Positions 23,970 to 38,200 of a stretch of 64,000 nucleotides of DNA are shown here, in pieces. A program made the translations under genes and the position numbers. The notes beneath the pieces are model-generated. The model had not been told where the DNA came from. It saw only the letters and a list, made by a program, of their open reading frames with translations, and made no database searches. The DNA comes from Laguncularia racemosa (taxonomy: Eukaryota > Streptophyta > Magnoliopsida > Myrtales > Combretaceae). The DNA lies in assembly GCA_037954665.1 (NCBI GenBank), contig JBBMOL010000065.1, forward strand, positions 1,674,001 to 1,738,000, given 5' to 3'. Each line of letters starts with the position of its first letter. Positions within the stretch are counted from its first letter, which is position 1.

Positions 23970-26900
23970 GACTTTTAGGACAAGGTCAGAGAAATTTCAC
24001 ATGTTGTGATGATATCTAGAGGAAATGTTAGTTCAAAAATAAGAATGTATGCTGCTTTCTTTCTCCATTATAGTTGATTCCTGCCCTCTAGTCTGATCTT
24101 ATTTTTATCACTTTTTTTTTTTTTAATTTTCTCAAAAGCTTCATTGTAATGCTTTAAGCTCATTTACTTGCTACTTGTGTATTTGGGCATCTAAAATTGT
24201 CCATTTCTCCTCCTCTCACTCTCTCTTTCTCTCTAAGTCATTCATTGAATGTCATCTCCACTCATTCCTTTAAGGCTATATAAAGTGTTGGACTCACACT
24301 ACACATATTTAACATTGTCAATCGAATCTCTACATTTATAAACATCTAATAAAGATAAAATTAATATCCAAACTCAACTTTAATTTAATTAATATTTAAA
24401 TTTAACCAAACCTTAATTAGGTTTATGAATTAGTCGAGCCAAACCTTATGAAGCTCTAGCTTGACTTGAGGAACTAGTCAAATAGCTTAAATTTGAACTC
24501 AATTAGACCGACCTTAAGTCAAACTTGAATATATATTGAGCCAAATTCAAATAATTTTTGAGTAAATTTTTTAATCAACACTTATAAATATGTGAATAGA
24601 TCTTACAAAATTTCCTAACGCTTTCTTTCATTAGAAAACAAAAAAGTGATATAAATAAATGCAAAAGCAAAAACTCAAACCCAACCATTTTATTTCTAGT
24701 CTCAGTCTCTCCAACATTGAATTAATAGTGGGAGAGATATGTCAATGATGGATGTATATTTATTCTCAATGCTAGAGGTTAGTCTATGAGTTAAAAAAGG
24801 CAATAAAGTATTAACTCCACAAATATTATATACATTTATTTTTCTTATTATATTTTATATCATCATGTTTTATTCAATTAAGATTAATACCATACTTGAT
24901 ACCTGAATTTTATTTGTTTTTTTAATTAACTATTTAAACTTAAAAAGTGTTAATTTATTATCTATAAACTTTTCGAGATTATTTATAATACTTAAATAGA
25001 GTAGTTAATTGTAAAAATAAGTAAAGTTTAGATAGTTGATTATAAGAAATGGTAAAATTTTAGGTAGTTAATTGCAAAAATAAGAAAATTTCAAGTAGTA
25101 AATTGACATTTGTAAACTTTAAGTAATTAATTACAAAAAAGGCAAAATTAAGATATCAAATATGACATTTATCCAATCAATTATATTTCTTATTCAAGAA
25201 TATATTTTAGATTTTTGAAGCCCTAGAAATGCCTGAGTTTGTACATGGGCTGGACCAGGATCCTGGGCTTGAGCTCCTTGAGCTTTAGACTATTTGATGG
25301 GCTGCAACAACCAATTACAGTGAACTTTGAGCCGAAAAAGCTCATTAAGTGCAGGCAAATAAACCTAGAGAGGTAACAAAGGGAAATAAAAGTTTCAAGT
25401 GGATAGCATAGCATAGCCTTCCCATTATTATTATAAGCCTAGAAAAGAGCTTTAAAAAAAAAAAGAAAAAGAAAAACTGTAATAATTTTTTTGATCTAGT
25501 TAATCTTTAAATAATTAAAAAAAGATGAATAATGTAAAATTAAAAAAAAATGAATACTTAGGCTACTCAATTAAATAATTTAATAATAGTATAGGTATAA
25601 AGAGTGAAAAAAAATAATGTAGAGATTTATGTTATATAACTAAGTAAAAAAAAAAAAATTGGGCATACAAAATGAAAATTTTTAATATATATATTTTTAA
25701 TTAATCTCCTATCGGCATGTTTGATCACTTGCAAGAGCAATGACTCAATTACTGGCTTTCGTTGATAAGTTATTTGGGGAGTTCGAGCAGATCGAATGAA
25801 AATTTGGTATGTGAACGATATTATAATCATATTATGTAATCCTGTTAAAATGTGTAACATATAGAATTTAATTTAAAAATAAAAATGTATAAGAAAATAG
25901 AAAGTTAATTATAAAAAATTATATATCACATGACATGACGTATTTTAATAGATTAATATAATATGATTATAACATTTTTGATATAATAAATTTTCATTTG
26001 AGTAGATCAATTAACTTAAGCTTAAATTATGATCAAAACGGTCTTCGACAATCCATGTGCAAGATTCATCTCAACTTCCTATGCTTTTGTTGCCACACAT
26101 GATCAGATGGAAAAAAAATATATATTTATCAAAGAATCCAAAAAGGAAATTTTCACATTTTTTTTTAAATCGATTGGATATTTAAAAAGAAAAAAAAGTA
26201 CATAAAAAATGTAAAAAGGTATATTCTTTTTATCCTTTAAATTCCGCACGGACCCATCTTTGCATAGAATAAATTCATATTTTTTGCATGTTTTCTTTGT
26301 GGGAAAAACAAAAATTTCAGGTTTTTAATTTCTAAATAATCATTGAGCATCTTTTTTTTTTTTCTATTTAAATCAATTTTTTATAACAGATCAAAGAAAT
26401 GGTTCCATTAACACTATTACATATTCTATTAAAAGTAATAATTGCTAGTTGTGAGTTAAATAAGAAAAAAAATTTAAATATTTGAGAACTCAAATAAAAT
26501 AGAAGTAAGAGTTATATTAGTTTAACGGATTTCTTTTTTTTTTTTTACCTTAAGATGTGTCACTTGTTAATAGAAATTGTAATAATTAGGTCTTTTCTAG
26601 TTGATTTTGAAAAGATGATTTTCTTTTTTTTTTTTGCCCATCTGAAAAGATGATTCAAATAATATGTATAGCAGTTCAGGGATTCAAGAAGAAATCAGTA
26701 AACGTTCAAGGACCTTTTTTTTTTTTTTAATAAATAATTTTTTATATTTTTTTATTTATTCTTTCCTTTTGCTTTTAAATAGAAGGTAGGTTTCTTACAG
26801 TGTTATTCTTCTTGTGTGGGTAGACATTTTGATTGAAATGCATCAATAATATAAAACTACATTAAATCTAATAAATTTTAAATTTTAAATTGATTATAGA

Positions 26901-29285
26901 TCGAATGATCATGAATTCATGATATTAAAGCATAGGGTTATAAGTTCATATTCTTCATACTCAAGTTCAAATTCTTCATACTCATTTCATCTTTGCTTAT
27001 TTAGGTGATTCACTTATAAACTTCAATTAAAATCTTATACCACACGAGTGATATCAATTTTAATAAATTTAAATATTTAGGTTAATTATGATTTTACTTT
27101 TTTATTAAACTTAGGGCATTGTGCTCTAATACCATGATAAACTCTAGATATAAGGTCATGGAACTCGTAAGATATAGACATACCCTTGCCAATTGTCTTT
27201 CAGTATTATAAGGGTTGGAAATCAAACCCTACACATCCAAGCTCTTGATCTGAATATCCTCTCCGACTGACGTGGTTACTTTTTTTTTTTTTTGATAAAT
27301 AAACAAAAGCTTTCGTTGAAGTCTATGAGGTGCTGGAAATATAATGGACCTGTCCACATGAATATGAGGATAAATTTGGCTTAGTATCATTACTCTTTTC
27401 TTTATAATTAGTACCCAATTATAAAATCGAGCAGATATAGAATAAATAGAATATAAGATTTTATCTATACCCTATCTTATAAAATATATGATTTTAATTT
27501 TTAAAATTGAAATCTATCTTATATTATCTTAGAACCTTTTATAAGGTACGGGATACCCTATAGAATTTGTAAATTTTATCTTTTTTTTTTTTATAAATTT
27601 TAGATTTATGTAATATTAAAAAAATCTATATATAAATTATAAATTCTTACTATGTAAAATTTATAAAACTTGTAACAACATATATGAAATAAAAAAAAAT
27701 CAATCTTAATTATTTTTAAGTTCTATGATTTTACCATTTGATAAATGGAAAAGAACAAAGTAAAAGAATAAAAAACCTAAAGTTAAAGAGGAAAATGAGG
27801 AAGAATAAGGAAAAAAAAGATGAGTAGTAGTAAGTTTAACCATTTAGTATTAAAAACTTATGAAATTAAGCTTTTTTTTACTAAAATATTTATTATAAAA
27901 AAATTATCATATTATTTAATATTCATTTATTAATATTATTTAATAACATTTCATAGAATACCTATAGAATACCTCACAACCGATATTTTGTTTACTTTGA
28001 AATATAAGTTTCAAGGGGGATACATAATAAGAAGATCTCGTATTTATATTCTACCTTATAGGAATAAATTTTAAAAAAATTGTATTTATAAATTGTTATA
28101 TAATTCTTAATACCTACCTAATTGAGTAGCTACGAATGAATACTTTATATAAAAGAGTTACTTACTTATTGTTACTTAATGAAGGGATTTATAACATTTA
28201 TTCCATCCATTCCTAACTTAACTTGTACAACTCTTACTTTTTCAATTCAACTATTAACATAAGAAGCCTTTTTGATTTACATCCGAAGGTTTGCTACCGT
28301 TCATCATCAATGAATCAAATTCGCATTGAAGTTCTGTTTTCTAGTTTAGGTTTTTTCAATTGTTTCTAATTTTTTATTTTGTATGTCATTCAATATGGGA
28401 TCTTCTCCAGTTAGAATTTTAGATTTCATTCTGTGATTATATAGGAATATTTTTCCTTTCAGGTTAATACCATCAACTTTTATATTGGAGATATGTTGCT
28501 TTTAGATTGAATTTTTAAGCCTTATTTATTTATTTTATTAATATTACTATACTCAACATATGGAATCCATGTTTTGGGATGAAAAAACAAATACCTTGGC
28601 ACAAAAAAAAAATGAAAAAGAAAAAAAAACACATAAAAATATCATTTTCTGTAATTATTGATTAACGGTGATTAGAAATTAACATAATTTTATAAAGTTA
28701 AAACTCCGATATAAAATATTAATCTTCATATTTGATGGATTAAATTGGATAGATTAAAGTCAAGTTTTCTTCCTTATTGCAATCACTCAAAGGAAAGAAT
28801 TTTTTTTTTTTTATAAAATATGTGGAGCAGACAGTTTATTTTCCAAACATAATTAGCATGACTTTTGGAGATAACAAAGTAGTTATGTTGACTTAGGAAT
28901 TTTGGGCAACCGATCGACACTTAGATATTCCAACAGCAACTAAATTAATGTCCCATTAATTGTCAAAGGTATGGTAACTGGTGGTAGGCGTCGCGTCGCG
29001 CATGTGGTGTTCCTTCTCCTCGGTAAACGAAAAAAACCACATGCGAAATGCAACAATTGACCCCATGAAACATAATATAATAACCTTTCAACGACCTTTC
29101 GACATCTTCAAGAGTCCCCCATTTATTCTCGTCTCTTAACTGTCCTAGCTAGCATGTTCATGTCTGACTCTGAAACCACCTCTTGATCTTATTAAGAGAC
29201 ACACTAGAGCTGAGCTCGAAGAAGAAGAAGCACATATTTTGCTTGGTTTTTGAGTGGAACTTTTGTTTCCTCAATCCAAGAAACA
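23970..29285. other. AT-rich intergenic region, no supported gene
   Basis: It holds the SDR 3' flank, a 'gagcttgag'-type repeat (about 24410-24560), many poly-T and poly-A runs, a decayed copy of the 'gagcagatatag' repeat (about 27430-28120) and, at its right end, the HPP gene upstream region. No exon with coding character was found. Confidence 0.5.
28999..29045. promoter_or_regulatory. Perfect 10-bp inverted repeat upstream of the HPP gene
   Basis: CGCATGTGGT at 28999-29008 is matched by ACCACATGCG at 29036-29045, with a 27-base spacer. It lies about 240 bp upstream of the HPP start codon, in the most GC-rich part of that upstream region. It could be paired binding sites for a dimeric factor (the arms contain CATGTG/CACATG E-box-like cores) or chance. 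Confidence 0.4.
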
Positions 29286-32200
29286 ATGGCCATGCAACCA
29301 CGTGTTAGTATTTTCAGCCCAGAAACGAAGATGACGTCGTTCTCTTGTCGTACTTTGTTAACGAGTTTGCATTCATCAGTTTCTGTATATCCTTCTCACG
29401 CGAAAATGAAGAGCCAGTTGTTTGAGAGAAAGAGGAAGGAGGGCGTTGTTTATGGAGGAAAAGGAAGAAGAAGAAGAGAAAACGGGGTGGTTTTGGCTTC
29501 AAGTGATGTGGCTGTGTGGGAGAGTTGGAAACCTGAGAAAGCTTCCTGTGCTCCTTCACTTAGTGATGTTCTTTGGCCTGCTGCAGGTTAGATATAATGG
29601 GCGCTTAAGACACTTGATGACTGTTTAAACAAAATACTTTTTTTATATCTTCTATAATTGATTGCACTTGTTAAGCAAATGGAAGAATTGCGAATTTATT
29701 AGAGTAGCATTTCATCGAGTGCCCAATAACATCTTCTTTTAGATTTAATCTATCTAGTTATCATTTTGGAGGAAATACAAAACGCTGCTCTTTATGATTG
29801 CCATTCATCAATCATTGTTCCATGTTATCTGAATGGAACTTGCTAATTGGTAGGTATGATATGATTGAATAAGTAATTTATTAGATGGAAAATGTATATT
29901 AATAGGTATAGTTTTCAGAAATTTCCGGAGCTGGAGGGTTGGTCGCCCGGGGATTCAATCCCCTGTGGTCCGCCTTTGCAGCTTGTGGATGCAATTCAGG
30001 TGAGGTATCACACTAGCCTGATGAGTTTCTTAAAATATACTAGTGTAGGGAAGCCCTCCTCCGGTAAGCCACATGTTTTTTCCTGATAAGATTCACCAAC
30101 AGACAAGCCTATCCCTCTCATTCGACGAGAAAGTCTATATGCATCACATATGTAAAATAGTGGATCCCACCATTGTGACAATGGTTTTTCCTATCTAAGA
30201 TTATTTTTTATGTTGCAAGTGTTATATTTGTTAAGATTAGTAGGACAATTGACCTATATAAAAGTTTAATTATATAGATTTAGTATGTGTTTTATATTTG
30301 CTACTTGATATTCTGCCTTTTTTTGTGATTGAGACTTCTAACAAATGGACGATTTAATTAAATAAATGTTAAATGACAATACATGGGTTTGAATTTAGGA
30401 CCTTCTATTCTAATACCATGTTAAGATTATTACCATAATATTTTGATCTAAAAGCTATTGGTAGATTTGATATGGATTTTATATTTGTCACTTGACACTA
30501 ACTTTAGGTTTGTAGAACCTGTAAGAAAATACGATGCATCCATATAATTGAGGGCTTAGATCATTTAGTCTGATGGGTTAGGTCTATGCAAGTATTGTTC
30601 GAATTGCAATTAAGATGTGGGTGTAATCCTAAATTTATAGATGTATTATGCAGTGTTAATGTAAATACTCTTTCTATATGATACAATAAGAGATATTTAA
30701 GCATAGTTTTGCTTTCGCGGAGATTAAGGTTAATAGGTTACGTTCTCATATCCAAGTTCACCTGTTTGCAGAAATTCCATCATGTTGCATGTGGATGCAT
30801 GAGCTTCACACGGATGGGTTGTTATAATGCAATTGAACAATAGTAAACAAAAGAGTAAGGAAAAAGAAATAGACAATATAGAGATTTTCATCGGATGAAT
30901 TTTGGGGTAAATACTATAGAACAAAGCAGCAAATTCAATATGTCAAGAATAGTAATGTTTTCCGGTACATCAATGAACTCTCTCCTATGTTTAATCTTTA
31001 CTGCAAATCTAGATAAAGGTCCCAATTTATCCTATGGCTTCAAACATTTAAAATAAGTAAAGTAGGAAACAAAATAAGCCATGTTGGATGTCCCCAATCA
31101 AATGCCAAACGTCAACAGTTGACCTTTGTTCCATCATTGGTTGACGCTAATGTTGGCTGTTGACTACTAACCATCCTCCGTTTGACTGGCCATTAGGCTT
31201 GTATAGTGCTAGTCTCCATGTGACCTACTGATCGGCTGGCTTTCACCTCCATCTGAACTTAGCGTCTTGCATGAGCAGTAACTCCATGCATCGCCCAAGT
31301 GCCCTTATTACAGTGCACTCCTCTCTGCCCTATTCTGGCACTAGCCCTTTGGACTGATGATATGATCATTACTTTGGCCATTCATCATTATTGACTTCGT
31401 AATTTTGCTGTTCTCTTTGAAAATCTGTGTCATCTCTACCTAAACGATTGGTAATAGTAGTACGTTTGTGTCATTTGGGTAGGAGAAGTGTTTTTGAGTT
31501 TGGCAGTCACTAGTCACTAGCTGCATGATTTATGATAAATTGCATGTTCCGATGATTGATCTATAGATCTCTTGGAGGCACGATATTATTTATTGGAGCT
31601 TGAGGCCCTTCTTAGTGTTATTTAAGCTTGACTAATCGGGGATATAATGCTCTTGCCTAGGCAAGACATATGATAAAAGTTAGTTTGGATTAAGCTAGGA
31701 GACGATAGATGGGCAATGGCCTTTCCATGTTCAAATGGAAAGTAGACATGTAAACTGGTATTGTCAATTATATGTATGTTATACCTAGTCTTGGTGCTCA
31801 TCAATAATCACCTCTTCTATTGACCAAGTTGCATTTTGCAATGCAAATAATTAGGGGCATTTGCTGCGATGGCAATATTTGGGAAGATGGATCAGATTTT
31901 AGCATCAAAAGGGATTTCAATGACAATTGCACCTTTTGGAGCTGTCTGTGCTGTTCTTTTCACCACTCCCTCCGCCCCCGCTGCTCGGGTAACATATAAC
32001 GCTCCCCTCTGCCTCTTTTATTTAATGACTTTCATGCTTTATGTGAGTGGTCAATATTATATGATTGTAAGCTAAGTCTTGCTAGATTATGGACAAGGAA
32101 AATGTAATCTGATTAAAGGGTTTTCTTAACAGTCTTTTTGTCTACGTTGAACTGATGTTATTACATTCATCAATGTCATATAAAACAGATACACCCAGGG

Positions 32201-35200
32201 AGGAAATTTTCCCTGTGATTCATACTTGAAAAGTAACTGTAGTTTTTTTCACATGATCAGCTAGGATGCATCTCCTTAAGAAAATACATCTTGCAGAGTC
32301 TAGCTTGTAGGATGCTGGAAGATATCTGCAAAATGTTCTCCAACATCAACATTAATCCCTTCAAAATTTTGTTGCTTCTAGAAGAATTTGATCTTCAACA
32401 GCATTCTATTTTTGCTGCTAGCAGAAATACAATATGTTCATGGCCCAAATAGGGTGTGCAGCTATTGGTGTTCTCGCATTTTCTATCTTTGGACCTGGTT
32501 GGCTTTGTAGGAGTGCCGCTCTTGCAGCATCTATTGCCTTCATGGTCTACACACGTTCAACTCATCCACCAGGTAGAAGAACCTTTAAGTATGCAGCCAT
32601 CGTTGTTGTAGTAATTATTTTATTTTATTTTAATTTTCCGCATCGTGCCGAGTTCATAGCTGAATTGGCCTTCTTGTTTGTTGCAGCTGCAGGTTTGCCA
32701 TTATTGTTCATTGATGCAGCCAAGCTGCACCACTTGAACTTTTGGTATGCGCTGTTTCCTGGTGCTGCCGGATGCATTCTCCTCTGTATGCTAGTAAGTT
32801 CGCCTTTATGATCCTCATTCTAAACCTTAGAGTAAGAAGGTTTAGGCTGTTTTAAGTCTGCATTATATCCATAGATGTTAGGGTTTAGGTATAGTAGGTC
32901 CATCTCACACTATTCTTTCTGATCACAGCCCTATCATGAACTGTGCTTGTATTCCCATACTCACTTGTAGTTATAGAAGCCACCATATCATTTTAAACAT
33001 GCAACTTATTAAGTGTTGGGACATGCATAGTCTCGACACTACTTTATTAAATGATTTAATCCAGGTTTATTTTTGTAAATCATTAAACACATATACAAGA
33101 GTTAAATAAGTAGAAAAAGGAGAATAATACACACAAGATTTACATTAAAAACCCCAAAAGAATTGGATTGAAAAACCATGCGCAAGCTCCAAAAATGCAC
33201 TAGTGTAATAGCATGACAAACAATTCTCATAACCTTTCTAGAGCTATACTCCAACGATTAAGTTCCCCCGCTCCCCGGATACCCTCTCTCATATCAACTC
33301 TTTACTATACAAATAACTATATATATATATATATATATACATGTACAGAGTAGTAGGAGGCCCCAAAACATTGACTTAATAAAGAGAATAATTCAAGCAA
33401 CAAGAAAACAAAATAAGAAGTAGTCACTCATCAAACAGGATACGGTGGTCAAATTTGGTCTTGGGCACAACCTTTTGAGGTTTACCATTACTCCCTAGTC
33501 GTCAACTGCAAGCCTTTAGCAGCCAACTATAACTCATGAGAAATCGAGACAAGCCTGGACTATATCTTTTGCACATTTCTTTGCTCATCCATGCTCATAA
33601 ACTTAAGTCTCATATAAAGACACAATGTCCTTTGACTTGAATTTACACAACTCTAAACATATACATACACTCAAACTTCTCTAAAAATTAGCTCCTTCAT
33701 TTTAGTATGTTAATCCGCTTACCTCTGAGTTACTCATTGCACCATGTTACTTGTGATCCCCCTACTCTCTATGCCTAGATGACATTGTTTGTTTACTGCC
33801 AAGACATACATGTCTAGCTATGAACCCCAACATCGATGACGCTTCTTTACTTAATACAAGCGAGCACAGCTATTGAGTCACTAAGTACTTCCAGGCCTCT
33901 TACATTATATTTGGAATGAAGGAAAGGTGAAGGAAAGAATTGAAGGGGATAGAATTAGAGAGGATTTAAATCATTTTTCATTGTTTGGTTGGAGGGAAAA
34001 TTAGGAAGGAAAGAAATTAGGCTAGAAACAAAAATATGGGCCTCTCCAAAAGGTGTTCTCTCCCAAAATGGAGAAAGCGGAAGGAATTAAGAAAAGATTG
34101 GGTGATTTTTCATTTTACCCCTTGTAATTGATTAAATTATTAATTATTGTGGGTATTTTACTAATTTGGTACCACCTCACTCTTTTATCTTTATCAATAA
34201 TTAATTTTTATTTATTTTCTTTCCCTCCTCTAAATAAACATGTGTGAAGGAATTAAATACTCTAATTTTTTCTTCATTCCAATTCTTTCTTCCCACTTTC
34301 CTTTCCTTCTAATTCCATCCCTCTTCCCAAACATAGTGTAAGACTCTAGCTTCCTCTAGACTCATTTGTGCGTACTTGCTTTATTCAATGCTTAAGTAAA
34401 GTAAAACAAACCTTTTTGTCATATAGACCAACATTAGATCGGATTCCATATAGCCAACTATATTAACATTTAAATCTTCTACCCTAGGATGGACATCTAC
34501 CTTTAAACCACCAGGAGTCATTAGGCTCTCATATTGTGGGAATAAATGTTTATTCCTACAATAAACATTGCATTTAGGCTATGGAAAGATTATGGAATCA
34601 TAAATTTTTTGGGAAATAAGGATGGACTTTTCTACTTTTGATTTAGCTTCTCAGAAAATTTGGATGCAATCTTAGCCAAGCCGTGGTATTTTGCTTCGAG
34701 GTTATTGCTTTTACAAAAATGGAGGAGAGGTACATTACCAAAAAAGCCGCAACCATTGGTTCTTTTAACATAGGTCCTATTCTCTAAGATACCATGCAAG
34801 TATTCCAATGAAGAAGGAGTTAGCCACATCGTTAGCGTAATAGGAAAATCGATTCAAGCTGATGCGATGACAACTTTTAGGGAAAGGGTTAACCAAGCAT
34901 GAGTTCTCATCAAAATTGATGCTAGGGAGGAGCCCATGCATTTGGTGGAGGTCATTGGTGAGGATAAGTTTGTTTCTTAGATTGAGGTTAAATATCAGTG
35001 GTTGCCTCCTCGATGTTTAGATTGCAAAGTCTTTAGGCATTCTTGTTTGAAGAAGATGGCCAAGATTGATGATCCAACTAAGGAAGAGATTTTGACTCTT
35101 AGGTACAAAAGAAGAAATCCTATAAATGAGAGAAGTCCCCAAGTGGTGAAGGTCCTTTTAATGTGGAATTAAACAAGGTTAATGAAGAAGACGTCTCCCG

Positions 35201-38200
35201 TCCTGAAATAGAAAAGGAAGGAATGAAAAAAGGCATGGACGAAGTAAGTGAAGCTCCCTATCCTTCGACTCGACTAGAACTATTGTAAGAGGAAGTAAGT
35301 CCATCTCGTGTTTTGGAAATGCCAAAGATGAGATCAAAGAGAAGCTCCCAATTCCGAATACCCAAAGTTTGAAGGAGTTAAGTGAAGAGGAAGATTCTCC
35401 TAGGTAAACCATGGTTGTTACTATTATGAGAAGTAGGGTATGCAAAAGAGAAAATACCCTAAGATCTTTTTCTAGAAGTGGAAAGAGTTCATCAAACCAC
35501 AAACAAAAGAAGTTGTTTAAGTGCCACAATCATGCCTTTACTTAACAAATTTTCATCTACAAATATGAATTTTGCGGCTTGGAATGTTAGGGGTATTAGT
35601 GACCCAATTAAGGCAGCCAATGTAAGGAAATCGTGTAATGATAATGGTATATCTCTAGTGGGTTTACTTAAAACTAGAGTAAACCACCTATTTGAAGATA
35701 ATATAAAAAAAAACCATTAGTTGTACTTGGGATTTCGCTATTAATAGTTTAGGTAGAAAGAGAATTTGGATCGGTTGAGATGCGAGAACATGGGATGTGT
35801 TAGTTCTAAAAGAGCATGCCTAGTTTATTCATTGCTCCTTTATAAATAGTAGAGCAAATATATCGATCATAGTGGCCTTTGTCTATGCCTTTAACTTAGC
35901 CATGGAAAGAAAGCAATTATGGATTCAGTTGGAGAGTATTGCTACATCTTTGGTGAACTAATTATAGATTATCCAAGGTGATTTCAATGTGACTAGACGT
36001 ATATCGGAAAATCTAGGAAGTAATAGGAGGGTCAATAAAAGAATCTTAGATTTCAAAAGATTTATTGATATGGTTAAAGTGGATGATTTACGTTTTGTAG
36101 GAAATTTCTATTTATGGTCAAACAAGCAGATTGAAAATCTAATATTGAAGAAGCTTTGATCAGGTCCTAGCAAACATGAAAAGGCTGAATAAATTTCCAC
36201 AAGTAGAAGTTGGATTCCTTCCTCCACTACTATTTGATCATGTAGTGTGTATGGTTTGTAGTACTTTTTATCCTTTAAGGCGTAAATTACCACTTAAATT
36301 CTTTGAATTTTGGATAGAAAGGGAGGAATTCCTAAGTTTGGTGTTGAGTGCATGGACAACAAAGGTGGAAGGTTTAAAACTTTATCAAGTTGTTAAAAAG
36401 CTTAAAATACTTAAGTTTGGGTTGAAAAGCTTGAATAGAAGGGAATTTTCTAATATATCTAATAGAGTGATCCAAGCCAAACAAACCTTGACTACTATCC
36501 AAAACTCAGTAGTGTAAGGAGATTTAGTCATGATAAGGGAGAGAGAGAAGTCTTCCAAAAATATCACACATTGAGGAATTCAAAGGAATACTTCTTTAAA
36601 CAAAATTCTAGAATCAAACGGTTAACGCTTGGTGATAAGAACACTTCTTTTTTTTTTTCATAAAGCCATGCTTCAATGACATAATAGAGTGCACTCTGGT
36701 TGCTAGAAAGTGAGGATGGATCTTTGGTAGTTGGAGATAAAGCTATAAAGGAGAAAGTGGTGGCCTATTTTTAAAACCTATTTGGAGGGCTTAATGGGTT
36801 GCAAAATGAAGTAGAGGTGGATAATGTAGTAACATGGAAGTCGAATGACCAATAAGTGGAATTCCTCAATTCTCCTTTTTTGGAGGTAGAAATTAAGGAA
36901 ACTTTTTTTAGCCAATCAAATGGCAAGGCTCTAGGGCTAGATGGCTACTTTGCAAAATTCTTCAAAGTAGTGTGGCTCATAATTGGGGAGGATATTACAA
37001 AAGTTATTATGGATTTCCTTTCCACATGTTCTCAGGTGAACAACTTTACCATTACTTTGGTGCCAAAGGTTTTAAATGATTCAAAATTATTGGATTTCAA
37101 ACCTATGTCTTGTTGTAATGTCATTTATAAAGTTATATCTAAAGTGCTTGCAGCTTGGATTAAAGAGCTTCTTAGCTCCCTAGTTGGGAGGGAGCAATCT
37201 GCTTTTGTCCCAGATTGAAAAATCACTAATAATATATTTATTGCACAAGAACTAGTACATGGGCATCATAACAATCGAGGTTCCCCTAGATATGTCATCA
37301 AAGTAGATATCATGAAAGCTTATGATACATTAAATTGGGGTTTCTTGGAGAAAACACTACTGTGTATGGGATTTCCTACTCACTTCATGAAACTTCTAAT
37401 ACGATGCTTTATAACTCCAAGATTTTCTTTTAATTTAAACGGGGAACTTGTTAGATTCATCCCTAGCCATAGGGGGGCAAAGATAAGGAGAACCTATCTC
37501 ACCTTACTTGTTTGTGATTGCGATGAAAATTTTATCAGGTTTATTCTAGAAGATGGCCTGAAGTCTAAATTTTTCTTACCATTGTAAGTGCAAGGAGGAG
37601 AGAATTACTCATCTTTACTTTGCAAATAATCTCATGGTATTTTGTAAAGGGGACATTAAATCCATCATTATGGTTAAAGAGGTATTGTCAGAATTTCAAA
37701 TTATATTGGGACTTAAAGCCAATCTAGCAAAAAGTAAAATTTTCTTCTCAAATGTGAATATACCTACAAAGGAAATCACACTTGAGGCGTTTGGATTCCA
37801 AGAAGGGAAATTTTTGATATGCTAGTTAGGGGTTCGCCTCATTTCAACTAAACCAAGAAGGGAGGACTGTGACTTGCTTATATAAAAAATAGCATCGCGT
37901 TTAGAGGCTTGGATGAGCAAATTTTTTTCATATGCGGGGACACTCCACCTTGTAAAGTCAGTCATCTTTGCAATGCAAGTTTTTTGAACTTCAATCTTTA
38001 TCCTACCAAAGAAAGTTATATGGAAGATAAAACAATTGATGAGGAACTTCCTCCAGAGTGGAAGGCCCAACATTACAACTAAAGCAAAAATAAGATGAGA
38101 AAATGTTTATACTCCTTTAGTTGAAGGGGTTCTGGGACTACCACAACTTGAATTATGGAATAAAGTAGCTTAACTCAAGTATATATGGCATCTATGCGAC

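Noticed and set aside
29250..29285. Upstream in-frame extension of HPP exon 1
   Set aside because: It would start at TTG. The first ATG of the frame is at 29286 and already gives a normal transit-peptide region.
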